Assembly: GCA_963383645.1 (NCBI GenBank)
Contig: OY726561.1
Span: 136,088,404 to 136,152,403, forward strand
Direction: 5' to 3'
Source: Muscardinus avellanarius
Taxonomy: Eukaryota; Chordata; Mammalia; Rodentia; Gliridae
DNA length: 64,000 bases
The translations under genes were made by a program, and so were the position numbers. The notes under the pieces were generated by a model. It had not been told where the DNA came from, searched no databases, and saw only the letters and a program-made list of their open reading frames with translations. Positions 50,923 to 62,680 of this stretch are shown piece after piece; the first letter of the stretch is position 1; each line of letters begins with the position of its first letter.

Positions 50923-51424
50923 TTTACGGTACTGGGGATGGAACCCAGGGGCATTCTACCTCTGAGTTACACTCCCAGCCCTATTTTTATTCTTTATTTT
51001 GAAACAAGGTCTCACTAAGTTGCATCATGAGTGTTTGATCTCTGAGTTACACCCCCACAACCCTATTTTATTTTGAAACAGGGCCTCACTAAGTTGCTGA
51101 GGCTGTCCTCGAACCTGTGATGCTCCTGTCTCAGTCTCCCAAGTGCTGGGATTACAGGTGCCCAACATAGGCTTTTTTTCACCTCTTTCTTTCTTCCTTT
51201 TTCTCTTTCTTTCTCTTTCTCTTTCTTTCTTTCTTTCTTTTACATATGAGAGAGAGCTTCTAGGGATCAAACTCGAGCATTCTACCTTTTTAGTTTATGT
51301 AGCAGGATCTCACTAGGTTGCTGAGAGCCTCATAACCATTGCTGAGGCTGTCCTTGAACCTGTGGTCCTCCCGTCTCAGCCTCCCAAGTATGGGATTAGA
51401 AGCATGCTCCACCATGCCCGGCTT
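50923..51424 (-). repeat. SINEs and (CTTT)n downstream of AMOTL2
   Basis: Rearranged dimer 50923-51170, (CTTT)n 51183-51241, old dimer 51254-51424. Confidence 0.75.
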
Positions 51425-51840
51425 GTTTTCCACTTTCATGGAGAACATTTCTCAGGTTGGGAGGACAGCAAGGCTGTGGCCGATGGCAGAGCTTCAAGTA
51501 GTCTTGACATCACGCGCATGGCGACCACAGGGGTGGGGGCGGGCATCCAAAGGCGCCGTTACTCCTGCTCCGTGCCTCCCGCCCAGCACCACACAGTCCT
51601 GTTCTGTGACCACCCAAGGGTCCAGGTGCCATTCCAGCGCTCTGCCTGGACATTTGTCCAGGTTGCTTGAGACTATGGCGTGTTCTTGGGCACGGACTCT
51701 TCCTTTGCTGTGTGACGTCACCGCTCTTTGCTGTTGCTCCAGAAAGTAGATCGCTCCCACTCAGAAAACGACCAATCTCCTTCTGGTATGTTCTTCCCAT
51801 TCAGGATGTGGACGAGTGGTCAGAAAGCAGACCAGAGAAC
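51425..51840. other. unique downstream segment
   Basis: Contains GTGACGTCACC near 51713. Chance frames only. Confidence 0.4.
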
Positions 51841-52092
51841 CGGCCATGGTGGTGCACGCTTGTAGCCCCAGTACTTGGGAGGCTGTGACAGGAGAATCAT
51901 AGGTTCAAGGACAGCCTCAGCAAGTAGGGAGATTCTCATCAATCTAGCGAGACCCTGCTCCCAGATAAGAAATAAAATCAGGCTGGGGGTGGAGCTTGAA
52001 GGTAGAATGTCTCTGGGTTCAACTCCCAATACCATGGGAAAGAAAAGAAGAAAGAAAGAAAGAAAAAGAAAGAAAGGGAGAGAAAGAAAGAG

Positions 52093-52135
<43 letters not shown>

Positions 52136-52175
52136 AGGAAAGAGAAAAAAAGAAAGAAAGAGAAAGAAAGAAAGA
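51841..52175 (+). repeat. SINE with 140-bp (GAAA)n tail
   Basis: Dimer 51841-52036, then an almost pure A/G tract to 52175. Confidence 0.85.
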
Positions 52176-52744
52176 TGCTGACCAGGAGGCAGCAGGCAGC
52201 TAGACAGGTTACAGGACATGCCCACAAGCGTGGGTGCAGTGTCGGGGCAGGAATGACGAAGCAGCAGCCACACTGGTGAGTGAAGCAGTGGGCTCCTAGA
52301 GAAGGTGTCCTGGTAGCAGCCTTCCTGCCCACAGGGATGGAGCCAAGCAGGTGGAAGAATTCTCCGGGCATCTCCAGCAACTTCGCAGGTGCCACTGGGC
52401 TCTCCTGGCTGGGGAAGGACCTGCCTGCATCCTGCCCCTGCCTTGCTCCTGCCCAGGCCTGGCCCGGGGCTCAGCGGAGTGGGTAGGATGCTTGCCTGAG
52501 ATGCAGGCTCGACCCTGGAGGCGGGCTGAATAGTGAGCCCCTGTTCCTGTCCCTGCTGGTCCTCTGCTAAGGTTTAGTGTCCAAAACAAAACAGCAATGA
52601 CTGTGGCAGGGGCTTCTTGTTCAGCTCCTCCTGCCCCCCAAGAGCCAGGGGAGTATTGCTTAGACCTGGGAGCAGTAAACCTGACAGCGTCATCCTACCC
52701 AGAACCTTGGCCCAGGGAACTGTATGTGTGTCAGACAGACAGAC
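52176..52744. other. unique downstream segment
   Basis: No gene supported. GTGGGTAGGATGCTTGCCTG near 52480 recalls an ID core but is too short to assign. Confidence 0.35.
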
Positions 52745-53236
52745 TGTCTGAGAATTAAACCCAGGAGCATTTCAATTTCACCTCTGAGCAATACCCCTCA
52801 GCCTTTATTTTATATATATATAATGTACATATATATATTTTGTTTTGTTTTGTTTTGTTATTGTTGTTTGGTGTGGGTTTTTTTGGCGGTATTGGGGATG
52901 AAACCCAGGAGCATTCTACCTCCAAGCTATAATCTCAGCCCTATTTTTTATTCTTTATTTTGAAACAGGGTCTCACTGACTTGCAAAGGGCCTCACTAAG
53001 TAACTGAGGCTGTCCGCGAACTGCGATTCTCTGGTCTCAGCCTCCCAAATGCTCGGATTACAAGTGTGAGCCACCACACCCGATTCTCTATTTTTTATTT
53101 TGAAACAGATCCTGTCTGGGTAAGTTGCAGAGGGTCTTTCTTGCTAAGTTACTAAGGTTGGCCTTGAAGCTGCGATCCTCCTGCCTCAGCCTCCCGGGTA
53201 CTGGGATTACAGGAGTGTGCCACCATGCTGGCTGCC
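52745..53236 (-). repeat. nested SINE
   Basis: Host ID half 52745-52810 and B1 half 53086-53236. S-I insert 52878-53085. Confidence 0.8.
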
Positions 53237-53652
53237 CAGGAATTTTCAAAGCATCTGTGCTATCTGGAGGAATCTCGTCTGCCAAGGCACACCTTAATAT
53301 TTCTTTGGAGTATGAAGAAATCGATGCCAACGTGCCCAGGCATGACCTTGTGAACATGTGTGTGCGCGCAGATGCCAAGTGCCCCACAGAAAGATGCGAG
53401 AAGCAACCGTATTTTCTGGCTGGTAGTCTACAGGACCCCAGAGCTCTTCAGCCACCTGCTCACTGAATCGTCTTCTCTGAAAAGGGGTTGGGCAGGCTGC
53501 TTGGTGTGCTTTGAAATGCAGCCGAACAAAGCTGAGCTGATGGAACTGCAGGCTGTGATGGGGTTGGATGAGCCCCTCAGGGAAGAGGGTGTCTGTCCCA
53601 GGTGTCTGAATGAATACCTGTGAAGGGGTAGAGGCTTGGCCAACACCAAGGG
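53237..53652. other. unique downstream segment
   Basis: An 87-codon + strand frame ends at 53623 with no recognisable family. Confidence 0.4.
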
Positions 53653-53874
53653 TTTTTTTTTTTTTTTTTTTTTTTCAGTACTGGGGATGGAACCCAGGGG
53701 CATTCTACCTCCTACCTACACCCTCAGCCCTATTTTTTATTCTTTATTTTGAAACAGGGTCTCACTGAGTTGCAAAGGGCCTCACTAAGTAGCTGAGACT
53801 ATCTGCGGACCGCGATCCTCCTGTCTCAGCCTCCCCAATGCTGGGGTTACAAGTGTGTGCCACCACGCCCAGCC
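53653..53874 (-). repeat. S-I SINE
   Basis: Complete antisense copy with long T run. Confidence 0.87.
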
Positions 53875-54243
53875 CAATTCCTTTTTAAACCTGCCAGCTC
53901 TGCCCAGCAGCACGCACCCTGGGGCAGGAGAGCAGCCTTGAGAGTTCTGAGTGGCGGTTCCAGCCTCTCCTCTCTCCGGCCTGGTTAATTGTTAACTCTT
54001 TCTCTGGCTTGAACATGTGCTAGGCTCAGAGAGCCTAGTACAAACGTGCCCAGATAGGGGAAGCAGGTGGGTGCCCAGTCGCCCTGAGCTAACCACAGCC
54101 ACTTCCGAGCTGAGGACCCCAACTGAACGGGACACTTGTCTTGCGGCGAGGGCCTGGCTGGGAGGCAGAGAGTGGTTCCTGAATAGCCCTTGCTGTCCAG
54201 AAACCCTGGCCACAACTGGTCACGCCATGTTGAATCCAGATAG
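53875..54243. other. unique spacer
   Basis: Nothing recognised. Confidence 0.4.
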
Positions 54244-54413
54244 AAAGCCAGGGGTAGTGGCGTCCACCTGTAATCCCAGTACTTATGAGGCTGAGACAGG
54301 AGGATCGCGGGTTCAAGGCTAGCCTCAGCAACTTTACAAGACCCTCAGCAACTAGAGCCTGTTTCAAAGTAAAAAATAAAATAAGGCTGGGGTGTAGCTT
54401 GTTTCATTCTCCA

Positions 54414-54464
<51 letters not shown>
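54244..54464 (+). repeat. SINE with (GA)n tail
   Basis: Dimer 54244-54419 running into about 24 GA units. Confidence 0.85.
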
Positions 54465-54466
<2 letters not shown>

Positions 54467-54493
54467 ACTGTGTATAAACTATAAAATTCACCC

Positions 54494-55084
54494 ACCGGGT
54501 ATGGTGGTACATGCTTGTAATCCTAGTACTTGGGAGGATGAGACAGGAGGGTTGGAGATTCCCGGCCAGTCTCAGCTCCTTAGTGAGGCCCTTTGCAACA
54601 CGGTGAGACCCTGTTTTAAAAAAAAACAAAGAATGAGCCGAGTGTGGTGGTGCACACCTGTAATCCCAGCATTTGGGAGGCTGGGCCAGGAGAGTCCAGG
54701 TTTGAGGACAGTCTCAGCTACTTAGCAAGGCCCTTTGTAACTCAGCGAGACCCTGTTTCAAAATAAAGAATAAAAAATAGGACTGGGGGTGTAGCTCAGA
54801 GATAGAATGCCCCTGGGTTCCATCCCTAGTACCACGAAAGATAAAGGTAAAATAATAAATTTTAAATGCAAAACAGCAGCCAGGTGTGATGGCACATGCT
54901 TGTAATCCTAGTACTTGGGAGGCTGAGACAGGAGGATCACAGGTTTGCAGCCAGCCTCACTCAGCTCCTTAGTGAGGCCCTCTGTAACTTAATGAGACCA
55001 TGTTTCAAAATAAAAATAAATTTTAAAAAATGGGTGTGAGGGTATTCAATCCCCAGTACTGCAAAATAAATAAATAAAAAATAA
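54494..55084 (+). repeat. three tandem SINEs
   Basis: B1 half 54494-54635, S-I dimer 54636-54846, old dimer 54877-55084. Confidence 0.8.
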
Positions 55085-55816
55085 AGGAAAATTGCAATTA
55101 CAAAATTAGGTCTTGAGTTTGGGGTGGGGCCTGTTCAAGGGAAAAACCCAAGGCGTAAATTTTGTGAGCTTCATGGTACATCTGGACCCAGGCTCTGCAT
55201 GCCATGTCTCCCACAAGGTATGTATGCAGTTGGGGAGATTTTCACAAACAGGTCTGGGGGCCTGAGAGGGGCTTCACCACAAAGTCCGGCCAGCAGGGCT
55301 GACCAGCTTGCAGAGGCTGCGCACTGTGGCTGGTTCCATGCCACACAGTGCCCTTGCCCACCAAGCAAACCTCCAGCCCCCTCCCTGGCAGCGTGGGGTG
55401 GGGCACAGGCCCCTCAGCTGCAGTGGGAACGTCACCATTAGCTTGGGATTCTGCGCAAGCCAAGTTGGCTTTTTGCAAGTCCAGGAGCTTTCAAAGTCCT
55501 ACTGGGGGACACGTCCCGGTGTGTTGAGCAACAGAGTGGTCCTTCCCCTGCTGGCCTGGGCTGCCTCATCTGGAGTCTGGCATCTTGTCCAGCTCCGGGA
55601 GGCCCTGCCCAGATTCTCCTCGGTGGCCTCGCTTTCCACTGTGGGAATCCTCCCAGCCTGTTGCATCAGCAGCAAAACACCCAGATCCCTAGGGCGCGTG
55701 ATTGATTCACGGACCTCGGGAGAGGCTCGCCCCAACATAGTCACCTTCTGGTCCAAAATGAGAAACAATCAGGCCATCTTTCCAGAGGTCTTGGTCTCTG
55801 CCTCAGCCTGGCGGCT

Positions 55817-55820
<4 letters not shown>
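55085..55820. other. unique downstream segment
   Basis: A + strand frame reaches 196 codons but runs into the CT microsatellite and has no family features. Confidence 0.4.
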
Positions 55821-55821
<1 letters not shown>

Positions 55822-55865
<44 letters not shown>

Positions 55866-55870
55866 TCTCC
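55822..55870. repeat. (CT)n microsatellite
   Basis: About 20 CT units. Confidence 0.9.
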
Positions 55871-56084
55871 ACCCCCCCTTTCATTTTATTTCTCGTAAGT
55901 AGCCATGCCGTTCATTCATGCACGCATTCCTTCATTCCTATTACACGTGTTTACATGCATCCAGCACTGTGGTAGACGCCCAGGGTCTGGTAGCAAAAAA
56001 AAAAAAAAAAAAAAAAGGCAGATGATATGTCTAAACTCCTTTATGTTCCCACTACTGTCTGTTTAATCTTTACACTCCAACCTA

Positions 56085-56390
56085 GGGAGATCCTGTTTCA
56101 AAATAAAAAGAAAATAGGGACCAGGAGTGGTGGCACACGCTTGTAATCCCAGCATTCGAGAGGCTGAGACGGTTTTCGGATCAGTTCTCAGTGAGCCTCA
56201 GCTACTTAGGCCCTTTGCAATGCAGTGAGACCCTGTTTCAAAATAAAGAATAAAAAATAGGGCTGGGGATATAACTCAGAAGTGGAATGCCCCTGGGTTC
56301 CATCCCCAGTACCGCAAAAATAAAATAAGGCTGGGGAGTATAGCCTGGAGGTAGAATGACCCTGGATTCAATCCCCAGGACTAAGAAGAA
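56085..56390 (+). repeat. nested SINE in a truncated host
   Basis: Host left fragment 56085-56115 and ID half 56323-56390. S-I insert 56116-56322. Confidence 0.75.
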
Positions 56391-56469
56391 AATAAAAACT
56401 CCATCCTGGGCCAAGTACTGGGTGAAACCATTATGCTGCGCCTGTGTCTTTGTGTGTGTGCATATAAAC

Positions 56470-57200
56470 GCTTTTTTTTTTTAACTTTTCATACTTTCAT
56501 TGGTACACGGTAATTACCATCGTGGCGAGGCTCAAAGCAACAGCAGGATCCTGCAGGAGCCCTGGGGTGTTTCCCTCGGGTCCACCCTGCTCCCCTTCCT
56601 CCCTCCCCCTCATACACGGCAGTGGTGCCTTCATGTATGAACATAAACTTATCTGAAATGCTTCCTTCCTCAGCCTCTGTCTTTCCCTTCTCCACCTCCC
56701 TCCCCAGTCCCCTTCCCCTGGTCTCTCTCCTCATTAATTTTTATTTATTTTTATTTATTTATTTATTTTGCGCATCTGGGGATGGAACCCAGGGCCATTC
56801 TATCTCTGAACTACACCCCCAGCCCTATTTTATTCTTTATTTTGAAACAGGGTCTCACTGAGTTGCGGAGGGCCTCATAAGTAGCGGAGGCTGGCCGTGA
56901 ACCGCGATCCCCCGGTCTCAGCCTCCCGAATGCTGGGATGACGAGCATGCCCGCCACACCGGCTTCTCTCCTCATTGATCTGAAGTTTCTTTCGTTTCCA
57001 ATTTTCTCTTTCGCTTCTGCACGAGAGAGAAAGCTCCCGACCCCCGACCCCGCGACTTTCGGAGGCGGGCGGATCTTGCTCGGCATACCATCCTCTAGTT
57101 TCATCTATTTTCCTGCAAATGATATAATTTGGTTCTTCTTTCTGGCCAAGTAAGATCCCATTGTGTGTATGACCACGTTTTCTTTATCTGTGGACGAACC
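56470..57200 (-). mobile_element. 5'-truncated LINE-1 3' end
   Basis: Read on the minus strand: the end of ORF2 (GATAAAGAAAACGTGGTCAT, then a TTTGCAGGAAAATAGATGAA region), a purine-rich 3'UTR at 56490-56750, and an A tail at 56470-56481. A SINE splits it at 56766-56963. Confidence 0.7.
56766..56963 (-). repeat. S-I SINE inside the L1
   Basis: TCTCTCCTCATT repeats on both sides. Confidence 0.85.
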
Positions 57201-57437
57201 AGTCTTCCTCACAAGACGTGACACCTGCTGCTCAGCTCCGGTCCAACGGCCCTGTGTATGCGAGGCCCTCTGAGCAGCGGGGGGGGGGGATCTCGGGCCA
57301 CCGTGGTCCTCACCTCCGGGTCTCCGCACCTGTCATCTCTGCTCTGGAATGACGCGTCCCCTCCTTGCTCCTCCAGCCTGGGCATCCATCCCTCCTGACC
57401 ACCTCCCCCTCCAGCATCCTTATGGTCCTATCCGACG

Positions 57438-57540
57438 GCGAGGGCCTCACTAAGTAGCTGAGACTGTCCGTGAACCATGATCCTCCTGTCTCAGCCTCCC
57501 GAGTACTGGGATGACAAGCGTGCGCCACCACGCCCGGCTT
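57438..57540 (-). repeat. truncated B1 half-SINE
   Basis: Only the B1 half remains, with no T run. Confidence 0.75.
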
Positions 57541-58068
57541 ATAACTGACCTTTTCAATTATTCAGAAGTTTACGACATGTTCAGGGCTGAAGTCACAGTT
57601 GTTCCTGAACATTGCCCACAGTAGCCCCTGAAGGTATTTTGACCAGAGGTCCCAGGTCCCTCTTCTTTGACCAGGCCCCCTCCTTCACTGGAGGCGGCAG
57701 AGGATGAAAGGGACTCTGAGTGGGTGTTGTCTTCAGGTCAGGAGGAGAAGCTGCGCCCGAGGGACTGGGCAGAGCCGCGGGTGTGAGCGCAGAGCCAGCC
57801 CCGCTGGATGGCTGGCCCCTGAGTCAGCCGTGCTGATGGCCACCTGGGCCTGTGCCAGCCCAACCGTGGGAACGCGGGCGGAACCAGAGCTCCCTCCACT
57901 CCCAGAGCCGCTCCCGCCTGGCCCCTGGCCTCTGGCCTCTGGGAGTGCAGGAAGGTGGGTAGGGCAGACCACTATCAGGTTAGTGGTTACCAGCCACACT
58001 CGAGGCAAGAACTCACAGGGGTTCACAGGTGCAACCTGCCTTCCCTTCCCCCCACAGTCAAGGGAGGG
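57541..58068. other. unique downstream segment
   Basis: GC-rich at 57740-57960. No recognisable product. Confidence 0.4.
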
Positions 58069-58510
58069 GAGCCGGTTGTGGTGGTGCTCACTGGTAATCC
58101 TAGTACTTGGGAGGCTGAGACAGGAGGATCGCGGTTAACGAACAGCCTCAGCTACTCAGTGAGGCCCTTTGCAACTCAGTGAGACCCTGTTTCAAAATAA
58201 AGAATAAACAATAGGGCTGGGGGTATAGCTCAGAGGTAGAATGCCCCTGGGTTCTATCCTCAGTGCTGTCAAAAGAAAAGGAGAGGGAGGCCGGGCGTGG
58301 TGGCGCACGCTTGTCATCCCCGCGCTTGGGAGGCAGGGACAGGAGGATCGCGCAGGTTCGAAGCCAGCCGCACGCGCTGGCTTAGGAGACCCTGTTTCCA
58401 AATAAAAATGTAAAAATAGGTCTGGGAGTGTAGCCCGGAGGTAGAAGGGCTTCCAGGAACCCCAGTACCACCAAAAATAAAAAAAAAAAATTAAAAAAAA
58501 AGAAAGAAAA
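58069..58510 (+). repeat. S-I then S-III SINE
   Basis: S-I 58069-58280. S-III 58290-58480 inserted in its tail, with AGAAAAGGAGG at both flanks. Confidence 0.87.
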
Positions 58511-58924
58511 GGAGGAACCCCCCCACACACTCCTGTCCAAGAAAGAACTCTCTGTACCACACAAAAAATAATGATAAAAAATAAAGACCCTGGTCTTCAT
58601 ACCTCTTCTGATCCCTGGGGGTCAGGAAGCCTGATCAAATTGTGGCCTGAGCCTGGCTCTTCTCCCTGCAGCCCTCACGCTGGTCCCTGGGAGCCACGAA
58701 AGGATGGGGCCAGGAGGTGGAACCTTTACGGCCCTCCCCTTTGTGGACTCTGAGGACCAGTCTTCCGAACGCACTCATTCTACAAATGCCCACAGAGCGC
58801 CTACGAGGTGCCAGGGAAACAGTGGGTATAGAGCAGAGAAACCCTGGCCTGTGCGACTGACATGCAGCTGGTGGAGGATAAGAGCAGCTCAGGATGCTCC
58901 TGAGACTGTTGGAGTAATGGTCCT
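58511..58924. other. unique spacer
   Basis: Nothing recognised. Confidence 0.4.
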
Positions 58925-59350
58925 GAGCCGGGCGCGGCGGCGCACGCTTGTCATCCCAGCGCTTGGGAGGCTGAGACAGGAGGGTCGCAGGTTCTTGGCC
59001 AGCCTGAACCTGTGGAGGTTCTCCACAACTTAGTGAGACCTTGTTTCAAAATATAAAGAATAAGGCCAGGCCTGGTGGCACACGTTGAGACAGGAGAATT
59101 GCAGGTTCGAAGCCAGCCTCAGCAACTTAATGAGGCTACAACTTAGCGAGACCCTGTTTCCAAATAAAAAAAGAATAAAATAGGTCTGGGGGTGTAGCTC
59201 AGAGGTAGACTGCCCCTGGGTTCCATTCCCAGTACCACCAAAAAAAAAAGAAAAAGAAAAAGAAAAGAAAAGGAAGAATAAAAAATAGGGCTGGGGGTAT
59301 AGCTCCAAGATAGAATGCCCTGGATTCAATCATCAGTACTGAAAAAAAAG
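58925..59350 (+). repeat. nested SINE
   Basis: Host B1 half 58925-59062 and ID half 59276-59350. The insert 59065-59275 lacks about 25 bp of its B1 half. Confidence 0.8.
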
Positions 59351-59465
59351 AAAAAAGAAAAGAAAAATAACAATGATCCTTAAAAACTATGATGAAAAGC
59401 CAGCTAATTTTCTTTTTCCCAACCTGTGTTTGATTTCTTGAGTAAGGTCAAAGAATCAGAAGCTG

Positions 59466-59780
59466 AGCCGGGTGTGGTGGCGCACGCTTGTAATCCCAGC
59501 ATTCAGGAGGCTGAGACAGGAGGATCGCGGTTCACGGCCAGCCTCGGCTACTTAGTGAGGCCCTTCACAACTCAGTGAGACCTTGTTCCAAAATAAAGAA
59601 TAAAAAATTGGGCAGGGGGTGTAGCTCGGAGGTCAAATGCCTCTGGGTTCCATCCCCAGATCCGCAAAAAAAAAAAAAAAAAAAAAAAAAAAAGAATATA
59701 AAATAGGGCTGAGGGTGTAGCCTGGAGGTGGACTGCCCCTGGGTTCCATCTCCAGTACCGAAAATAAAAATAAAAATAAG
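59466..59780 (+). repeat. B1-ID-ID composite SINE
   Basis: S-I CAGATCCGC-type dimer and about 29 As to 59692, then an extra ID half. No spare B1 half lies upstream. Confidence 0.8.
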
Positions 59781-59871
59781 AAGAGTCAGTGCTGTAAGCA
59801 AGCTGGTAGGGCAGAGGGAGCGGTGTCATGTTAGAGTATGTATCTTTCGGTTTGAGGGTTTCCTCATGGGA

Positions 59872-60070
59872 GACTTACTGGGCATTGAATCCAGGGGTGT
59901 ACTACTACTGAGCTACACCCTCAGCCCTATTTTATTTTTTGTTTTGAGACAAGATCTCACTAGGTTGCTAAGGGTCTTCCTAGTTTGCTAAGGTTGGCCT
60001 CAAACCTGAGATCCTCCTGTCTCCACCTCCCAAATACTGGGATTACAGCTGTGCACCACCACACCTGGTT
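59872..60070 (-). repeat. old B1-dID SINE
   Basis: Antisense, diverged. Confidence 0.75.
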
Positions 60071-60087
60071 TTAATTGTTTGTTTGCT

Positions 60088-60476
60088 TTTGCAGTACCGG
60101 GGATGGAACCCAGGGGCATTCTACCTTCCAGCTACAACCCTTGCCCTTTTTTTTTTTTTTTTGCAGTACTGCGGATGGAACTCAGGGGCATTCTACCTCT
60201 AAGCTATACTCCCAGCCCTATTTTTATCTTTATTTTGAAACAGGGTCTCACTGAGTTGCAGAGGGCCTCACTAAGTACCTGAGGCTGGCCAGGAACCGCG
60301 ATGCTCCTGTCTCAGCCTCCTGAAGCCTTAGATCACAAGCGTGCGCCATCATGCCCATCTTACTTTTCATTTTCAAACACAGTCTTGCTAAGTTGCTGAG
60401 GCTGGCCTCAACCACAATCCTCCCCTCTCAGCCTCCCAAGTACTGGGTTGACAGGTATGCGGCACCATACCTGGTT
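60088..60476 (-). repeat. nested SINE
   Basis: Host ID half 60088-60148 and B1 half 60359-60476. S-I insert 60162-60358. Confidence 0.8.
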
Positions 60477-60813
60477 GAACAGGGTAAGTTTCCAGCGTTA
60501 AGCAGATTGAGGTGCTTTATGGGCAATGGAAGTGCAGGTGCCCAGCTTCTCTGAGCACCAGCAGCTCTGGGGATCCGAGGCCCTCATTTGCACGTGTCCT
60601 GACTTTGGAGCAAGAAGCAGCCAAGTCTTTGCAATGAGAGCCCTTCTGGAAACCCGGGTTTTACCACCAGAGGATTAGAGCAGTCTCACTTCAGTCTCTA
60701 TCAGCCTCCAGGACAGAGCTCTGCCCAGGCCATTCTCTGTGCCTAGAACATCCTCCCCTTCACCCCCAGCCCTTTGCCCTTTACGTCCTTCGGGTGATTT
60801 AGAAATCAGTGTA
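60477..60813. other. unique spacer
   Basis: Nothing recognised. Confidence 0.4.
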
Positions 60814-61252
60814 AAGCCGGAAGTGGTGGGCACACTCGTAATCCCAGTACTTGGAGGCTGAGATGGGAAGGATCATAGGTTCGAGGACAGTTTCGGCAAG
60901 TAGTGAGTGAGACTCATTAACCTAGAGAGATCTTGTTTCAAAATAAAAATAAAATAGGAGCCAGGTGTGGTGGCGTGTGCACGCTTGTAATCCCAGTACT
61001 TGGGAGGCTGAGGCAGGAAGATCACAGTTTGTGGCCAGCCTCAGCTACTGAGCGAGGCCCTCCGCAACTTAGTGAGACCCTGTTTCAACATAAGGAATAA
61101 GAAAATAGGGCTGGGGTGTAGATTGGAGGTGGAATGTTTTTGGGTTCAATCCCCAGTAAAACAAAAATAAATAAATTAATAAATTAATTAAATAAATAGG
61201 GCTTGGGATGTAGCTCCGAGGTAGAATGCTCCTAGGTTTAATCTCCAATGCC

Positions 61253-61301
<49 letters not shown>
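60814..61301 (+). repeat. nested SINE with (CA)n tail
   Basis: Host B1 half 60814-60957 and ID half 61197-61254. S-I insert 60958-61195. (CA)n 61254-61301. Confidence 0.85.
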
Positions 61302-62240
61302 CATAAAGGTCAGCTCTTTAAAAAAAAAAAAAAAAGGAAGAAAGAAAAAATTAAAAGGTCACTCTTCAGGCAAGATTTCCCTGACTACCCCCAACTGAGT
61401 CGAGTCCCCACCAGTGTCTGTTCATTGCATCGATGTAAAAACTCTTCACTACTGTCACTAAAGAAGTGACAACTTTCTTCCTTACAGAGGAATTGCACTT
61501 AATAAACACAGAAGGAATGAGGAAATAGGGAGTCATCATTAGCACGCCAGATCTCTGCAGGCAGGCCCCACCCACGGACAGTACAGTCGCTGGGTGAAAG
61601 TTTAAGAACAGCGGTACTTGCACAGCCTCCAAATGTTCTCCCCAGGACTTGACCGCTCCGTAGATGGGCAGGGTCAGCTTGCCCAGCGGTGCGCACATCG
61701 GAACGGGAGAAGTTAGCGAGGCCATCTCTGCAAATGGTCTACCCTAGACCTCAGCTTCTGGGAACGTCCAGATGAAGAGATGTAGGCCTTGCCTTCGAGA
61801 AGCCAGGGTACTGGGGAGGTACAGCCAGCGTACCAGGAGATACTGGGAAAGGTTCCAGAAAAGCACAGAGAAAGCAGCGTTAGTAGGAGGAAAGTTGAGC
61901 CGCCCGCTGGCCCTTCAAGACCCAGCTCAAGGCCTCTCCCTTCTGCGTCTAGCTCCGGATCGTGACCCCCATATCCTGGCCCAGTTACAAGCTACGGTAA
62001 CCGTTACTGTGATCACAGTTGAACCCTAAAGCAAAGATAGCACAATCTCAGATCCCCGAAGAAGCTACTGCGTGAAATGTTGAAAATAGAGCTAGGGAGT
62101 CACGAAGGAGGTAAAATACCAGCCAGGTTATCAGAAAAGTTGCTTTAACCAGAACCCGGCACCATCAGGGAGTCAGCAGCCTGTGCGGGAAGGGACCAAC
62201 GAGCCACACGTTTGGAGAGTCACGCGTAGTCCCAATCGGC
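61302..62240. other. unique downstream segment
   Basis: An A-run at 61319-61335, otherwise no repeats or coding support. Confidence 0.4.
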
Positions 62241-62247
62241 CAGCCGA

Positions 62248-62443
62248 GTCACGTGGTGGAGCGGAAGCACCGATGTTTTATAGGCATGCCGACTCTCGCG
62301 ACACCTGGAGTCCCGTGACCTCTGGAGCCTGTCTCACGATGTTTGGAGTCTCGCGACACCTGGAGTCAGTCTCGCAATATCTTTGCTTCTGGCTTCCGGG
62401 GTCTGCCTCCTGTCCCCACTGAGGGGTCACGTGGGGGAGCGGA
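62248..62443 (+). repeat. CpG-rich cluster of short repeats
   Basis: TCTCGCGACACCTGGAGT occurs at 62294-62311 and 62349-62366. GTCACGTGGTGGAGCGGA at 62248-62265 recurs with one change at 62426-62443. Confidence 0.7.
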
Positions 62444-62512
62444 GGGGGACCTGACCTATCACTGGGCTCTTGTGGATGGTGCTAACTGAGGCAAGAGGAG
62501 ATTTGTTTTTGG

Positions 62513-62675
62513 TTTTGGTACTAGGGATTGAAGCCAGGGGCATTTCTACCTCTGAGCTGCACCCCCAGCCCTATTTTATTTGTGTTTGGAAACAGGGTCT
62601 TGCTAAACTGTGGAACCTGTCCTCAAGCTGTGATCCTCCTATCGCAGCCTCCCAAAGATTGGGTATCACGGAGCC
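62513..62675 (-). repeat. truncated SINE
   Basis: Antisense ID half and partial B1 half. Confidence 0.75.
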
Positions 62676-62680
62676 AAAGC

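Noticed and set aside
52470..52520. short ID-like core
   Set aside because: Only about 25 bases match and there is no tail or TSD.
55308..55898. 196-codon + strand frame downstream of AMOTL2
   Set aside because: Ends in a CT microsatellite read as Ser-Leu repeats. No family resemblance.
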